NCBI GenBank assembly: GCA_947446335.1
Contig: CANFGA010000129.1
Coordinates: 1 to 7,719, forward strand
Length of the DNA stretch: 7,719 nucleotides
Origin: Oxalobacteraceae bacterium
GTDB taxonomy: Bacteria > Pseudomonadota > Gammaproteobacteria > Burkholderiales > Burkholderiaceae_D
Reading direction: 5' to 3'
The notes beneath the pieces were generated by a model. The model saw only the letters and a list, made by a program, of their open reading frames with translations. It had not been told where the DNA came from and made no database searches. Of the stretch, positions 1 to 6,746 are shown in pieces; position 1 is the first letter of the stretch; the number at the start of each line of letters is the position of its first letter. A program made the translations under genes and the position numbers.

Positions 1-1
1 C

Positions 2-1162
2 CAGAGCATCGGTATCTTGGCGGCGGCACGCGACATCAGCGCGCAAAAGGCGCTGGAACAGCAATTGCGCGACCAGCAATTCTATACCCGCTCGCTGATC
101 GAATCGAACAGCGATGCGTTGATGACCACGGATCCGCTGGGCATCATCAGCGATGTCAACGGCCAGATGGCGCAACTGACCGGCGTGCCGGCCACGCAAC
201 TGGTAGGCACGCCATTCAAGCGCTACTTCACCGACCCAGATCTGGCCGAACAAGGCATCAAGCTGGTGCTGCAAGAAGGCAAGGTCAGCAATTATGAATT
301 GACCGCGCGCGCGCTCGATGGGATGGAAACCGTGGTGTCTTACAACGCCTCGACCTTCCACGACCGCGATGGAAAATTGCAAGGCGTGTTCGCCAGCGCG
401 CGCGACGTCACCGAGCGCAAGCGCTTTGAGCAGCGGCTGCAAGAAAAAAACATCGAAATGGAAAATGCGAACCTGGCCAAGGATCGTTTCCTGGCCAGCA
501 TGTCGCACGAATTGCGCACGCCCCTGAACGCGATCATCGGCTTCACCGGCACGCTGTTGATGAAGCTGCCGGGACCGCTGACGGCGGGCCAGGACAAGCA
601 ACTGAAGATCATCCAGAGCAGCGGGCGCCATCTGCTGTCCCTGATCAACGACTTGCTCGATGTCGCCAAGATCGAAGCTGGCAACGTGGAGCTCGATCTG
701 GTGCCGGTCATTTGCCAGGAAGTCGTCAAGGAAGTGATCGACACGCTGCTGACGCTGGCCGAACAAAAAGGCCTGGCATTGAGCGCCGAGACGCCTGTGC
801 CCTTGATCACGCTGCACACCGACCGCCGCGCGCTGAACCAGATCTTGCTCAATTTTGTCAATAACGCCATCAAGTTTACCGAGACCGGCGCAATTTCCCT
901 GAATCTGACGCAGCGCCATGAAAACGGTCATCTGCTGACCCGTTTTTGCGTCACCGATAGCGGGGTCGGGATCCGTCCGCAAGACCAGACCAGGCTGTTC
1001 CAGGCGTTCACCCAGCTTGATTCGGGTTCGACCCGGCGCTACGAAGGCACCGGACTGGGGCTGTACCTGAGCCAGAAACTGGCAGCGCTGATCAAAGGCA
1101 GCCTGTCGTTTCACAGCGAGCATGGCAAGGGCAGCACCTTCGTGCTGGAACTGAAGTCGTGA
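2..1162 (+). CDS. PAS-domain sensor histidine kinase, 5' end missing
   Basis: Membrane or cytosolic sensor kinase that would autophosphorylate on histidine and pass phosphate to a receiver; only the C-terminal 386 residues are in the window. The frame is open to the left edge, and a TTG at 17 falls inside a PAS tail (AAARDIS), so it is not the true start. Counting from the codon at position 2: end of one PAS (1-25), a second complete PAS (about 28-140, closing with ASARDVTERK), short coiled coil, HisKA dimerisation domain with H-box SMSHELRTPLN (phosphoacceptor His169, codon 506-508), then HATPase with N-box NFVNNAIKFT (Asn288), G1 DSGVGI (from Asp319), F-box LFQAF and G2 GTGLGL. All kinase boxes are intact. 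No receiver or HPt is attached; it stops right after HATPase. The receivers in the next two genes are its obvious candidate partners. The signal it senses is unknown. Confidence 0.95.
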   Translation, partial: QSIGILAAARDISAQKALEQQLRDQQFYTRSLIESNSDALMTTDPLGIISDVNGQMAQLTGVPATQLVGTPFKRYFTDPDLAEQGIKLVLQEGKVSNYELTARALDGMETVVSYNASTFHDRDGKLQGVFASARDVTERKRFEQRLQEKNIEMENANLAKDRFLASMSHELRTPLNAIIGFTGTLLMKLPGPLTAGQDKQLKIIQSSGRHLLSLINDLLDVAKIEAGNVELDLVPVICQEVVKEVIDTLLTLAEQKGLALSAETPVPLITLHTDRRALNQILLNFVNNAIKFTETGAISLNLTQRHENGHLLTRFCVTDSGVGIRPQDQTRLFQAFTQLDSGSTRRYEGTGLGLYLSQKLAALIKGSLSFHSEHGKGSTFVLELKS

Positions 1163-1208
1163 TTTCGTAGAAGCAGTGCCTCGACTCATCAGGCTCCCTC
1201 ATCCCCGG

Positions 1209-1235
1209 CCCTGCTCCCGTCATGCGGGAGCGGGG
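1209..1235. repeat. Intergenic imperfect palindrome (strong hairpin)
   Basis: Two 11-base arms (1209-1219 and 1225-1235) pair fully with one T-G wobble around a 5-base loop, TCATG. The core is GCTCCCG/CGGGAGC. There is no T-run after it on either strand, so it is not a standard intrinsic terminator. It lies between the kinase stop and the TTG start of the two-receiver gene. The context CCCTCATCCCCGGCCC followed by CTCCCG-loop-CGGGAG resembles the short palindromic repeats scattered between genes in many proteobacteria; membership of such a family is inferred, since only one copy is in the window. It could damp read-through from the kinase gene or protect mRNA ends. Confidence 0.7.
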
Positions 1236-1250
1236 AGAAATCAATCAAAC

Positions 1251-1264
1251 GAGGCTTACACTTG
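1251..1264 (+). promoter_or_regulatory. Ribosome binding site deciding a TTG start
   Basis: GAGG at 1251-1254 sits seven bases before a TTG at 1262. No ATG or GTG in this frame lies nearby that would give a complete receiver domain, and the receiver fold begins at once (SARILIIEDN), so TTG is the most likely start codon. The ATG at 1222 is in another frame. Confidence 0.65.
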
Positions 1265-2128
1265 TCAGCACGCATCCTTATCATCGAAGACAACCCGGCC
1301 AACATGGAGCTGATGAGCTATCTGCTCGAGGCCTTTGGCCACACTGTCTTGCCACTTTACAATGGCGAAGAAGGCGTGGAGGCGGCGCGCGCGCAATTGC
1401 CGGACCTGATCCTGTGCGACATCCACTTGCCCAAGATGGATGGCTACGGCGTATTACAGCAACTCAAGTCGGAAGCAGCGCTGCGCAACATCCCGGTCAT
1501 CGCCGTGACGGCACTGGCGATGGTGGGCGATCGCCAGAAGCTGCTGGCCGCCGGTTTCGATGGCTATCTGGGCAAGCCGATCGAACCTGAATTGTTCGTT
1601 GGCCAGTGCGAGCAATATCTGGATCGCGCATTGCACTCGAGCGTGGCGCTGGCCGCAGCGGATCCTGCGAGCGAATCTGACGCCGCGCCAGGTGGCGCGC
1701 CAAAGAATGGAACACCGGACAAAATCCGCAGCAAAACACCGAGCACAATACTGGTGGTCGACGATCTGGCGGCGAACCGTGAATTCATCCGCTGCGCCCT
1801 CGAACCGAGCGGCTATCAGGTGGTCCTCGCGAACAGCGCGCGCGAAGGTCTGGCGCGCGCCAAGGAGCAAGATGTCGACCTGATCCTGTGCGACCTGCAC
1901 ATGCCCGATGAAGATGGCATCGTGCTGATCAATGCCGTGAAAGCGGACTCGCGCCTGCGTGCCGTGCCATTCGCCTTCATCAGCGCCGCGCAGGGTGAAA
2001 AGACGATACAGCGCTGCCTGCAAAACGGTGCCGTGCACTTCATCCAGCATCCGATCGAGCCCCACATGCTGATCAGGGAAATCGAGGATTGCCTGCGCAT
2101 CGCACTCGTCAGCGGGAGCCGCCCGTGA
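1262..2128 (+). CDS. Two-receiver (REC-REC) response regulator without output domain
   Basis: A 288-residue cytosolic protein made of two receiver domains joined by an Ala/Pro/Ser-rich linker (about 122-160). REC1 (4-120) has the full set: acidic pair Glu9-Asp10, phosphoacceptor Asp53 in LCDIHLP, Thr83, Lys105-Pro106 in LGKPIEP. REC2 (161-280) has Asp167-Asp168 in VVDD, phosphoacceptor Asp211 in LCDLHMP, Ser241 in the Thr/Ser position, but His263 (FIQHPIEP) where the conserved Lys should be. There is no DNA-binding, enzymatic or HPt part, so it must act by protein contact or as a phosphate relay or sink. It starts at TTG with a good GAGG site. Its stop overlaps the next start by one base (TGATG), implying translational coupling with the EAL regulator. 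It is preceded by a kinase gene, the likely phosphodonor. The receiver calls are secure; the exact role is inference. Confidence 0.92.
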   Translation: MSARILIIEDNPANMELMSYLLEAFGHTVLPLYNGEEGVEAARAQLPDLILCDIHLPKMDGYGVLQQLKSEAALRNIPVIAVTALAMVGDRQKLLAAGFDGYLGKPIEPELFVGQCEQYLDRALHSSVALAAADPASESDAAPGGAPKNGTPDKIRSKTPSTILVVDDLAANREFIRCALEPSGYQVVLANSAREGLARAKEQDVDLILCDLHMPDEDGIVLINAVKADSRLRAVPFAFISAAQGEKTIQRCLQNGAVHFIQHPIEPHMLIREIEDCLRIALVSGSRP

Positions 2129-5100
2129 TGAAGACGATACTGATCGTCGACGACCGGGTCATCAATCTCGAATTCCTGGCGATGCTGCTGGACTATGCCG
2201 GCTATCGCGTCATCAGGAGCATCGACGGCCTGCAGGCGCTCGCCATGGCCCGCGCGGAACTGCCGGCGCTGGTGATCTCGGACATCGCGATGCCGGAGAT
2301 GGATGGCCTCGAATTGGTGCAGCATCTGCAGGCCGATCCGACCACGGCCGCGATACCGGTCATTTTCTACACCGCGACCTACAGCGCCAGCGAAGCGCGC
2401 TCGATGGCGCAAGCCTTGGGCGTGGTGGCGGTGCTGACCAAGCCGGCCGAACCGCAACATATCCTGGACCTGGTCGCCCACACGCTGGGCGATGTCGCGG
2501 CGCTGCCCGATGCGACCGTGCCAGCAGCGCCCGATTCAAGCCCGCCCAGCGAGGCCACTGGCCAGAGCGCGATGACGCCATTGCTCATGCCCTACGCACT
2601 GGACTCGCAAGCGCTGAGCCTGCGTCTGGCGGCGCTGCTGGAACTGAGCATCACGCTGGCGGCCGAGCGCGATGCGCAACTGCTGCTCGATCTGTTTTGC
2701 CGCTCCGCACAAAACATCATGAATACCGCGCAAGCGGCGGTCGGCATGCATGGCAACGGGCAACCGCAACGTTTTTCCAGCTGCGGCATCGGCGCCACCG
2801 ACATCGCTGCGCTGTTCGAGATCAGCGATCCGGTGGCCGGACTGCTGCGGCTGCATTTCGCCGGCGCGAGCGCGCTGGGTACGGCTGCCATGTTGCCGGC
2901 AATTGCTGCACTGCCGGCATCGCATCCGTTGCGGCGTCATTTTCTGATGGTTCCCGTGCAGACGACTACGCCGGGCTGGCTCTATCTGGCCGGCAAACCC
3001 GGCGCGGCCGACTTCAGCATGGAAGACCAGGAAATCGCGGTGACGCTGGCCGCGCAATTGGCGCCGGTGTATGAAAACAGAAGCTTGTACGACGCCGTGC
3101 AGCAGCATGTGGATCAGCTTGAAACAGAAGTCGTGCAGCGCAAACTGGTGACCGACAAGCTCGCGCTGAGCGAGGCGGGCTTGCGCCACGCGCAAGTCTT
3201 GACCAAATCGGCCCACATCGTCACCGTGCAAGACGGTCTGTTCGAAAGCTGGTCGAAAACGTTGCCGCAATTGATCGGCTTGAGCCATGCCGCGATGCCT
3301 GAAAACAGACGGGAGTGGCTGACCATCGTCGATCCTGCCGATCGTACCCGGGTCATGGCATGCCTGATCGAGGCCGGCAACAGCGGGGAACGCACCGAAA
3401 CTTGCTACCGGGTGCGGCGCAGCGACGGCACGCTCATCGAGTTGCATGAAGTGCTGGAGCCGTTGCCAAGTCAGCCCGACTCGGATGGAAAAATACGCTG
3501 GTTTCATACGCTACAAGACGTCACCGAGCACAAAAGACAGGAGCGCAAGGTGGCCCGCCTGAGCCGGGTTTCGGCCATACTCAGCGGTATCAACTCGGCG
3601 ATCGTGCGCATCCACGATCGCGATGCACTGTTCCAGGAAACTTGCCGCATCGCCATCAATCAAGGCGCATTCGGCATGGCATGGATCGGCGTGCTCGATC
3701 CCGGGTCGCAAGATGGTGCGATGCATGACTGGTTCAGCGGCGATCCGCAGCAAAATGCACCATTCCCGACCGATGCCAGCGACATCGACACGCCGTGGCG
3801 CAGCGCAGCGCGCGAACAGCGCACCATCGTTTGCAACGACATCCACCTCGACCAGGCGCTGTTGCCACATTGCGCGCAGTTGAGCGCCTATCGATCGGTC
3901 GCGGCATTGCCGCTGATGCTGGACAGTCGCGCCGTGGCAGTGATCGTGCTGTTCGCCGACGAGGTCGGCATTTTCAATGAGGATGAACTGAAGTTGCTCA
4001 ACGAACTGGCTGACGATCTCTCGTTTGGCCTGCAATTCATCGACAAGGAAGAGCGCCTCAGCTATCTGGCTTGCTACGATGTATTGACCGGTTTGCCCAA
4101 CCGGATGCTGCTGCAAGACCGGGTGACGCAATTCGTGCAACAAGCCAGGCAGGGCAAGGTCAGCGTGGTGATGCTCGACCTGGAGCAATTTTCCCAATTG
4201 AACGACGTGCTGGGGCGCCATGCAGGCGATGCCGTGCTGGTGCAAGTTGCCCAGCGCCTGGATGCATCCTTGAGCGAGCCATACAGCCTGGCACGCGTCG
4301 CCGGCGACATTTTTGCGATCGCCATTCCCGACCTGGCGCAGGCGGCCGATGCGGCGGCGCTACTCGAGCAGCAGGTGCTGGCCGTATTCGATGCCGCCTT
4401 CACGGTCGACTTGCACAGGGTGCGCGTGACTGCGCGGGCCGGACTGGCCTTGTATCCGGACGATGGATCCGATGCCGAAACCCTGTTCAAGCATGCCGAA
4501 ATCGCGCTCAAGAACGCCAAGTCCAGCGATGAACCGTATCTGTATTACGCACCGCACATGAACGCCGCGATCGCGGCGCGGCTGGCGTTGAAGGCCGAGC
4601 TCCAGGTTGCACTGGAACAGCAACAATTCATGGTCCACTATCAGCCGCGCGTCGATCTGGTTAGCGGCGCCATCGTCAGCGCAGAAGCGCTGATCCGCTG
4701 GCAACACCCGCAGCGCGGCATCGTGGCACCGGATCACTTCATCCCGCTGGCAGAGGAAAACGGCCTCATCGTCCCCATCGGAGACTGGGTCATCGCCGCA
4801 GTCTGCGCACAGCAGGCGGCCTGGCTGGCCAGCGGCGTGGCCATCGTTCCGGTGGCTGTCAACCTGTCCGCAGTCCAGTTCAAGAAAGGCGATGTGCTGC
4901 AAACGATACAAGACGCGCTGCAGCAGCATGATCTGGCGGCGCAGCATATCGAATTCGAATTGACCGAATCGATCGTAATGAACGATCCGGAGCAGGCTGC
5001 ACACAAGCTGCAAGCGTTGAAGGAACTGGGCATCAAGCTCTCGCTGGACGATTTTGGCACCGGATTTTCTTCGCTGGCATATCTGAAGCTGTTTCCATTC

Positions 5101-5367
5101 GATTTTGTCAAAATCGATCGCGCCTTCATCACCGACATCACCAAGAGCCCCAAGGATGCGATGATCGCCACCGCCGTGATCGCCATGGGCCACAGCCTGA
5201 ACCTGCGCGTCGTCGCCGAGGGCGTCGAAACCGCAGGACAACTGGACTACCTGCGCCAGCACAATTGCGATGAAATACAGGGCTACTATTTCAGCCGGCC
5301 GGTGCCGGTCGCGGCGTTTGAAACGATGCTGCGCGAAAAAAGACAACTGGGGTCACAAGACGCGTGA
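2128..5367 (+). CDS. REC-GAF-PAS-GAF-GGDEF-EAL regulator, predicted c-di-GMP phosphodiesterase
   Basis: A 1079-residue cytosolic response regulator predicted to hydrolyse cyclic-di-GMP. Start ATG at 2128 is preferred over an upstream TTG at 2089 because GGGAG (2114-2118) lies nine bases before it and the receiver begins at once (MKTILIVDD). Domains: REC 1-120 (Asp8-Asp9, phosphoacceptor Asp52, Thr82, Lys105-Pro106, all kept); Ala/Pro linker 121-160; GAF 165-318; coiled coil about 320-355; PAS 350-470 ending in LQDVTEHKR; GAF 476-640; GGDEF 645-808; EAL 815-1070. The cyclase signature reads AGDIF (725-729, codons 4300-4314) and there is no RxxD inhibitory site before it, so cyclase activity is unlikely. 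The EAL domain keeps Glu853 (EALIRW), Asn912, Glu944 and Glu947 (ELTES), Asp974-Asp975 (DDFGTG), Lys995, Glu1031 (EGVE) and Gln1051 (QGYYF). No membrane segment seen. Coupled to the two-receiver gene; the kinase upstream is the likely phosphodonor. The ligands of the GAF and PAS domains are unknown. Confidence 0.95.
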   Translation: MKTILIVDDRVINLEFLAMLLDYAGYRVIRSIDGLQALAMARAELPALVISDIAMPEMDGLELVQHLQADPTTAAIPVIFYTATYSASEARSMAQALGVVAVLTKPAEPQHILDLVAHTLGDVAALPDATVPAAPDSSPPSEATGQSAMTPLLMPYALDSQALSLRLAALLELSITLAAERDAQLLLDLFCRSAQNIMNTAQAAVGMHGNGQPQRFSSCGIGATDIAALFEISDPVAGLLRLHFAGASALGTAAMLPAIAALPASHPLRRHFLMVPVQTTTPGWLYLAGKPGAADFSMEDQEIAVTLAAQLAPVYENRSLYDAVQQHVDQLETEVVQRKLVTDKLALSEAGLRHAQVLTKSAHIVTVQDGLFESWSKTLPQLIGLSHAAMPENRREWLTIVDPADRTRVMACLIEAGNSGERTETCYRVRRSDGTLIELHEVLEPLPSQPDSDGKIRWFHTLQDVTEHKRQERKVARLSRVSAILSGINSAIVRIHDRDALFQETCRIAINQGAFGMAWIGVLDPGSQDGAMHDWFSGDPQQNAPFPTDASDIDTPWRSAAREQRTIVCNDIHLDQALLPHCAQLSAYRSVAALPLMLDSRAVAVIVLFADEVGIFNEDELKLLNELADDLSFGLQFIDKEERLSYLACYDVLTGLPNRMLLQDRVTQFVQQARQGKVSVVMLDLEQFSQLNDVLGRHAGDAVLVQVAQRLDASLSEPYSLARVAGDIFAIAIPDLAQAADAAALLEQQVLAVFDAAFTVDLHRVRVTARAGLALYPDDGSDAETLFKHAEIALKNAKSSDEPYLYYAPHMNAAIAARLALKAELQVALEQQQFMVHYQPRVDLVSGAIVSAEALIRWQHPQRGIVAPDHFIPLAEENGLIVPIGDWVIAAVCAQQAAWLASGVAIVPVAVNLSAVQFKKGDVLQTIQDALQQHDLAAQHIEFELTESIVMNDPEQAAHKLQALKELGIKLSLDDFGTGFSSLAYLKLFPFDFVKIDRAFITDITKSPKDAMIATAVIAMGHSLNLRVVAEGVETAGQLDYLRQHNCDEIQGYYFSRPVPVAAFETMLREKRQLGSQDA

Positions 5368-5369
5368 AA

Positions 5370-5393
5370 TGCATGGCAAGGCAGTGCCATGCA
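5370..5393. terminator. Candidate hairpin terminator or mRNA 3' stem
   Basis: A perfect 9-bp inverted repeat, TGCATGGCA (5370-5378) and TGCCATGCA (5385-5393), around a 6-base loop AGGCAG. It begins two bases after the TGA of the EAL gene. It is followed by CCGCCCC rather than a T-run, so it is not a classic intrinsic terminator. It may stabilise the 3' end of the signalling transcript or help termination by another route; a dyad operator for the downstream pair is also possible but less likely at this distance from its start. Confidence 0.45.
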
Positions 5394-5449
5394 CCGCCCC
5401 GCAGACCCTGACAAACTTCCACCGCAGAGCTCTCGGTACAGATGATTCA

Positions 5450-5458
5450 TGATAAAAT
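5450..5458 (+). promoter_or_regulatory. Candidate extended -10 promoter for the oxygenase unit
   Basis: TGATAAAAT at 5450-5458 is an extended -10 element: TG, one base, then TAAAAT, which matches five of six bases of the sigma-70 consensus. No good -35 hexamer is seen 16-18 bases upstream, which fits an extended -10 promoter. It lies in a locally AT-rich patch within GC-rich DNA. A start near 5465 would give a leader of about 147 bases before the ATG at 5612. A weaker alternative is TTGCGG (5556-5561) with TACCAT (5579-5584), 17 bases apart. The rest of the 244-base gap (5368-5611) holds no gene I can support. Confidence 0.4.
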
Positions 5459-5599
5459 CCTCTGTTATGCCTGAAGAAAACAGTTGCCGCCAGACAGGTT
5501 CAGCCGAGGCGCAATGTTGAACCCGGAATACGGCACCGGAATCGAATACAGGTTGTTGCGGACATGCAATGGCTTACATACCATATCACGCACTACATT

Positions 5600-5605
5600 A
5601 AGGGA
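5600..5605 (+). promoter_or_regulatory. Ribosome binding site deciding the oxygenase start
   Basis: AAGGGA at 5600-5605 is followed by six bases and then ATG at 5612. The in-frame ATG at 5564, sixteen codons earlier, has no comparable site and would add an atypical extension, so 5612 is chosen. Confidence 0.75.
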
Positions 5606-5611
5606 CTTCGG

Positions 5612-6712
5612 ATGTCCGATCTGGCCACTCGCGCCAAGCTGGCGCGGCCTGACGCGCAGCTTCCAGTGCACGTGTATTTTGATGCAGCATTGCTGGAACG
5701 AGAAACGCAGCAATTGTTCCAATCTGGCCCGCGCTATGTCGGGCACGAACTGATGGTGCCCGCAATCGGCGACTTTGCGACGCTCGCGTCGGAACGCGAA
5801 GGGCGCATGCTGGTGCGCAATGCACAAGGCATCGAGGTGATGTCGAATGTCTGCCGCCACCGCCAGGCTCTGATGTTCAACGGGCGCGGCAACGCCAGCC
5901 ACATCGTCTGCCCGCTGCACCGCTGGACTTACGATCTGCAGGGCCAGTTGATCGGTGCGCCGCACTTCCCCGAGACGCCCTGCCTGCACCTGGCGACGAC
6001 GCCGCTGCAACGCTGGAACGGCTTGCTGTTTGAGCAGAACGGCTACAACGTGATGGAAAAACTGACGCAACTGTCGGTCGCTCAAGATCTCGATTTTTCC
6101 AACTACATGTTCGACCATGTCGAAGTTCAGACTTGCAACTACAATTGGAAAACCTTCATCGAGGTCTATCTCGAAGACTATCATGTCGAGCCTTTCCACC
6201 CGGGCCTGGGCGGCTTCGTGCGCTGCGACGATTTGCGCTGGGAATTCGGGCGTGACTACAGCGTGCAAACGGTCGGCGTCAATCAGGGTTTGCTGAAGGC
6301 AGGTTCGCCGGTCTACCGCAAGTGGCAAGATCAGGTCTTGAAATTTCGCGGTGGCACGCCGCCGCCCTACGGTGCAATCTGGCTCACGCTGTATCCGAAC
6401 ATCATGGTCGAATGGTATCCGCACGTGCTGATCGTATCGACCTTATGGCCGGACGGACCGCAAAAGACACGCAACGTCGTCGAGTTTTACTACCCCGAAG
6501 AAATCGTCCTGTTCGAACGCGAATTCATCGAAGCCGAACGCGCAGCCTACATGGAAACCTGTGTCGAGGATGACGAGATCGCGCTGCGAATGGATGCCGG
6601 CCGTGCGGCCCTGCTGCGGCGCGGCACCAGCGAAACCGGCCCCTACCAGTCGCCGATGGAAGACGGCATGCAGCACTTTCACGCATGGTATCGCGCCAAT
6701 CTGGCGTTGTGA
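5612..6712 (+). CDS. Rieske non-haem iron oxygenase, alpha subunit family
   Basis: A 366-residue soluble oxygenase that would use O2 and electrons from a partner reductase to hydroxylate or cleave an organic substrate. The N-terminal Rieske domain (about 40-150) has the [2Fe-2S] ligands Cys81-x-His83 and Cys100-x2-His103, separated by 16 residues. The catalytic domain has NWKTFIEVYLEDYHVEPFH (178-196): His191 and His196 are the iron ligands and Glu188 stands where naphthalene dioxygenase has the bridging Asp205. A bridging Glu is known in the carnitine oxygenase CntA type. The third iron ligand is probably Asp320 (VEDDEI). The C-terminus (HFHAWYRANLA) is typical of the family. The protein is shorter than two-subunit ring dioxygenases (about 450 residues), and neither a beta subunit nor a reductase or ferredoxin gene is nearby, so it probably forms an alpha-only oligomer and borrows a reductase. 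The transporter gene follows 34 bases later. Substrate unknown. Confidence 0.93.
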   Translation: MSDLATRAKLARPDAQLPVHVYFDAALLERETQQLFQSGPRYVGHELMVPAIGDFATLASEREGRMLVRNAQGIEVMSNVCRHRQALMFNGRGNASHIVCPLHRWTYDLQGQLIGAPHFPETPCLHLATTPLQRWNGLLFEQNGYNVMEKLTQLSVAQDLDFSNYMFDHVEVQTCNYNWKTFIEVYLEDYHVEPFHPGLGGFVRCDDLRWEFGRDYSVQTVGVNQGLLKAGSPVYRKWQDQVLKFRGGTPPPYGAIWLTLYPNIMVEWYPHVLIVSTLWPDGPQKTRNVVEFYYPEEIVLFEREFIEAERAAYMETCVEDDEIALRMDAGRAALLRRGTSETGPYQSPMEDGMQHFHAWYRANLAL

Positions 6713-6746
6713 CCACACCTTTCTTTTCAAAATAAGCCGGAACCAG

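Noticed and set aside
17..19. TTG at 17 as the start of the kinase
   Set aside because: It falls within the conserved tail of a PAS domain, and the frame stays open to the window edge, so the gene begins upstream.
1222..1590. Frame of 122 codons starting at ATG 1222
   Set aside because: It overlaps REC1 in another frame, its start lies in the hairpin loop, and the product is Arg-rich with no domain.
2089..2091. TTG at 2089 as the start of the EAL regulator
   Set aside because: The receiver fold starts exactly at ATG 2128, which has its own ribosome site; the extra 13 residues are REC2 codons read in another frame.
4360..5346. Long minus-strand frame opposite the EAL domain (also similar ones at 2536-3507, 3511-4245 and 6828-7652)
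   Set aside because: Antisense frames stay open in GC-rich genes; their products are Arg/His/Gln-rich, low in order, and carry no motif, whereas the + strand proteins are well-defined families.
5283..5450. Short minus-strand frame starting MNHLYRELCG with AGAGGA seven bases before its ATG
   Set aside because: The ribosome site looks good and the first residues recall the MN-x-YR start of extended signal peptides, but the following residues do not match, the frame ends after about 55 codons, and most of it overlaps the EAL gene in antisense.
5484..5753. Small + strand frame of 89 codons overlapping the oxygenase start
   Set aside because: It starts at TTG without a ribosome site, runs into the oxygenase gene in another frame, and has no recognisable features.
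5465..6424. Long open frame of 319 codons on the minus strand opposite the oxygenase
   Set aside because: It mirrors the oxygenase codons, has no recognisable domain, and the + strand protein has clear Rieske and iron-binding motifs.
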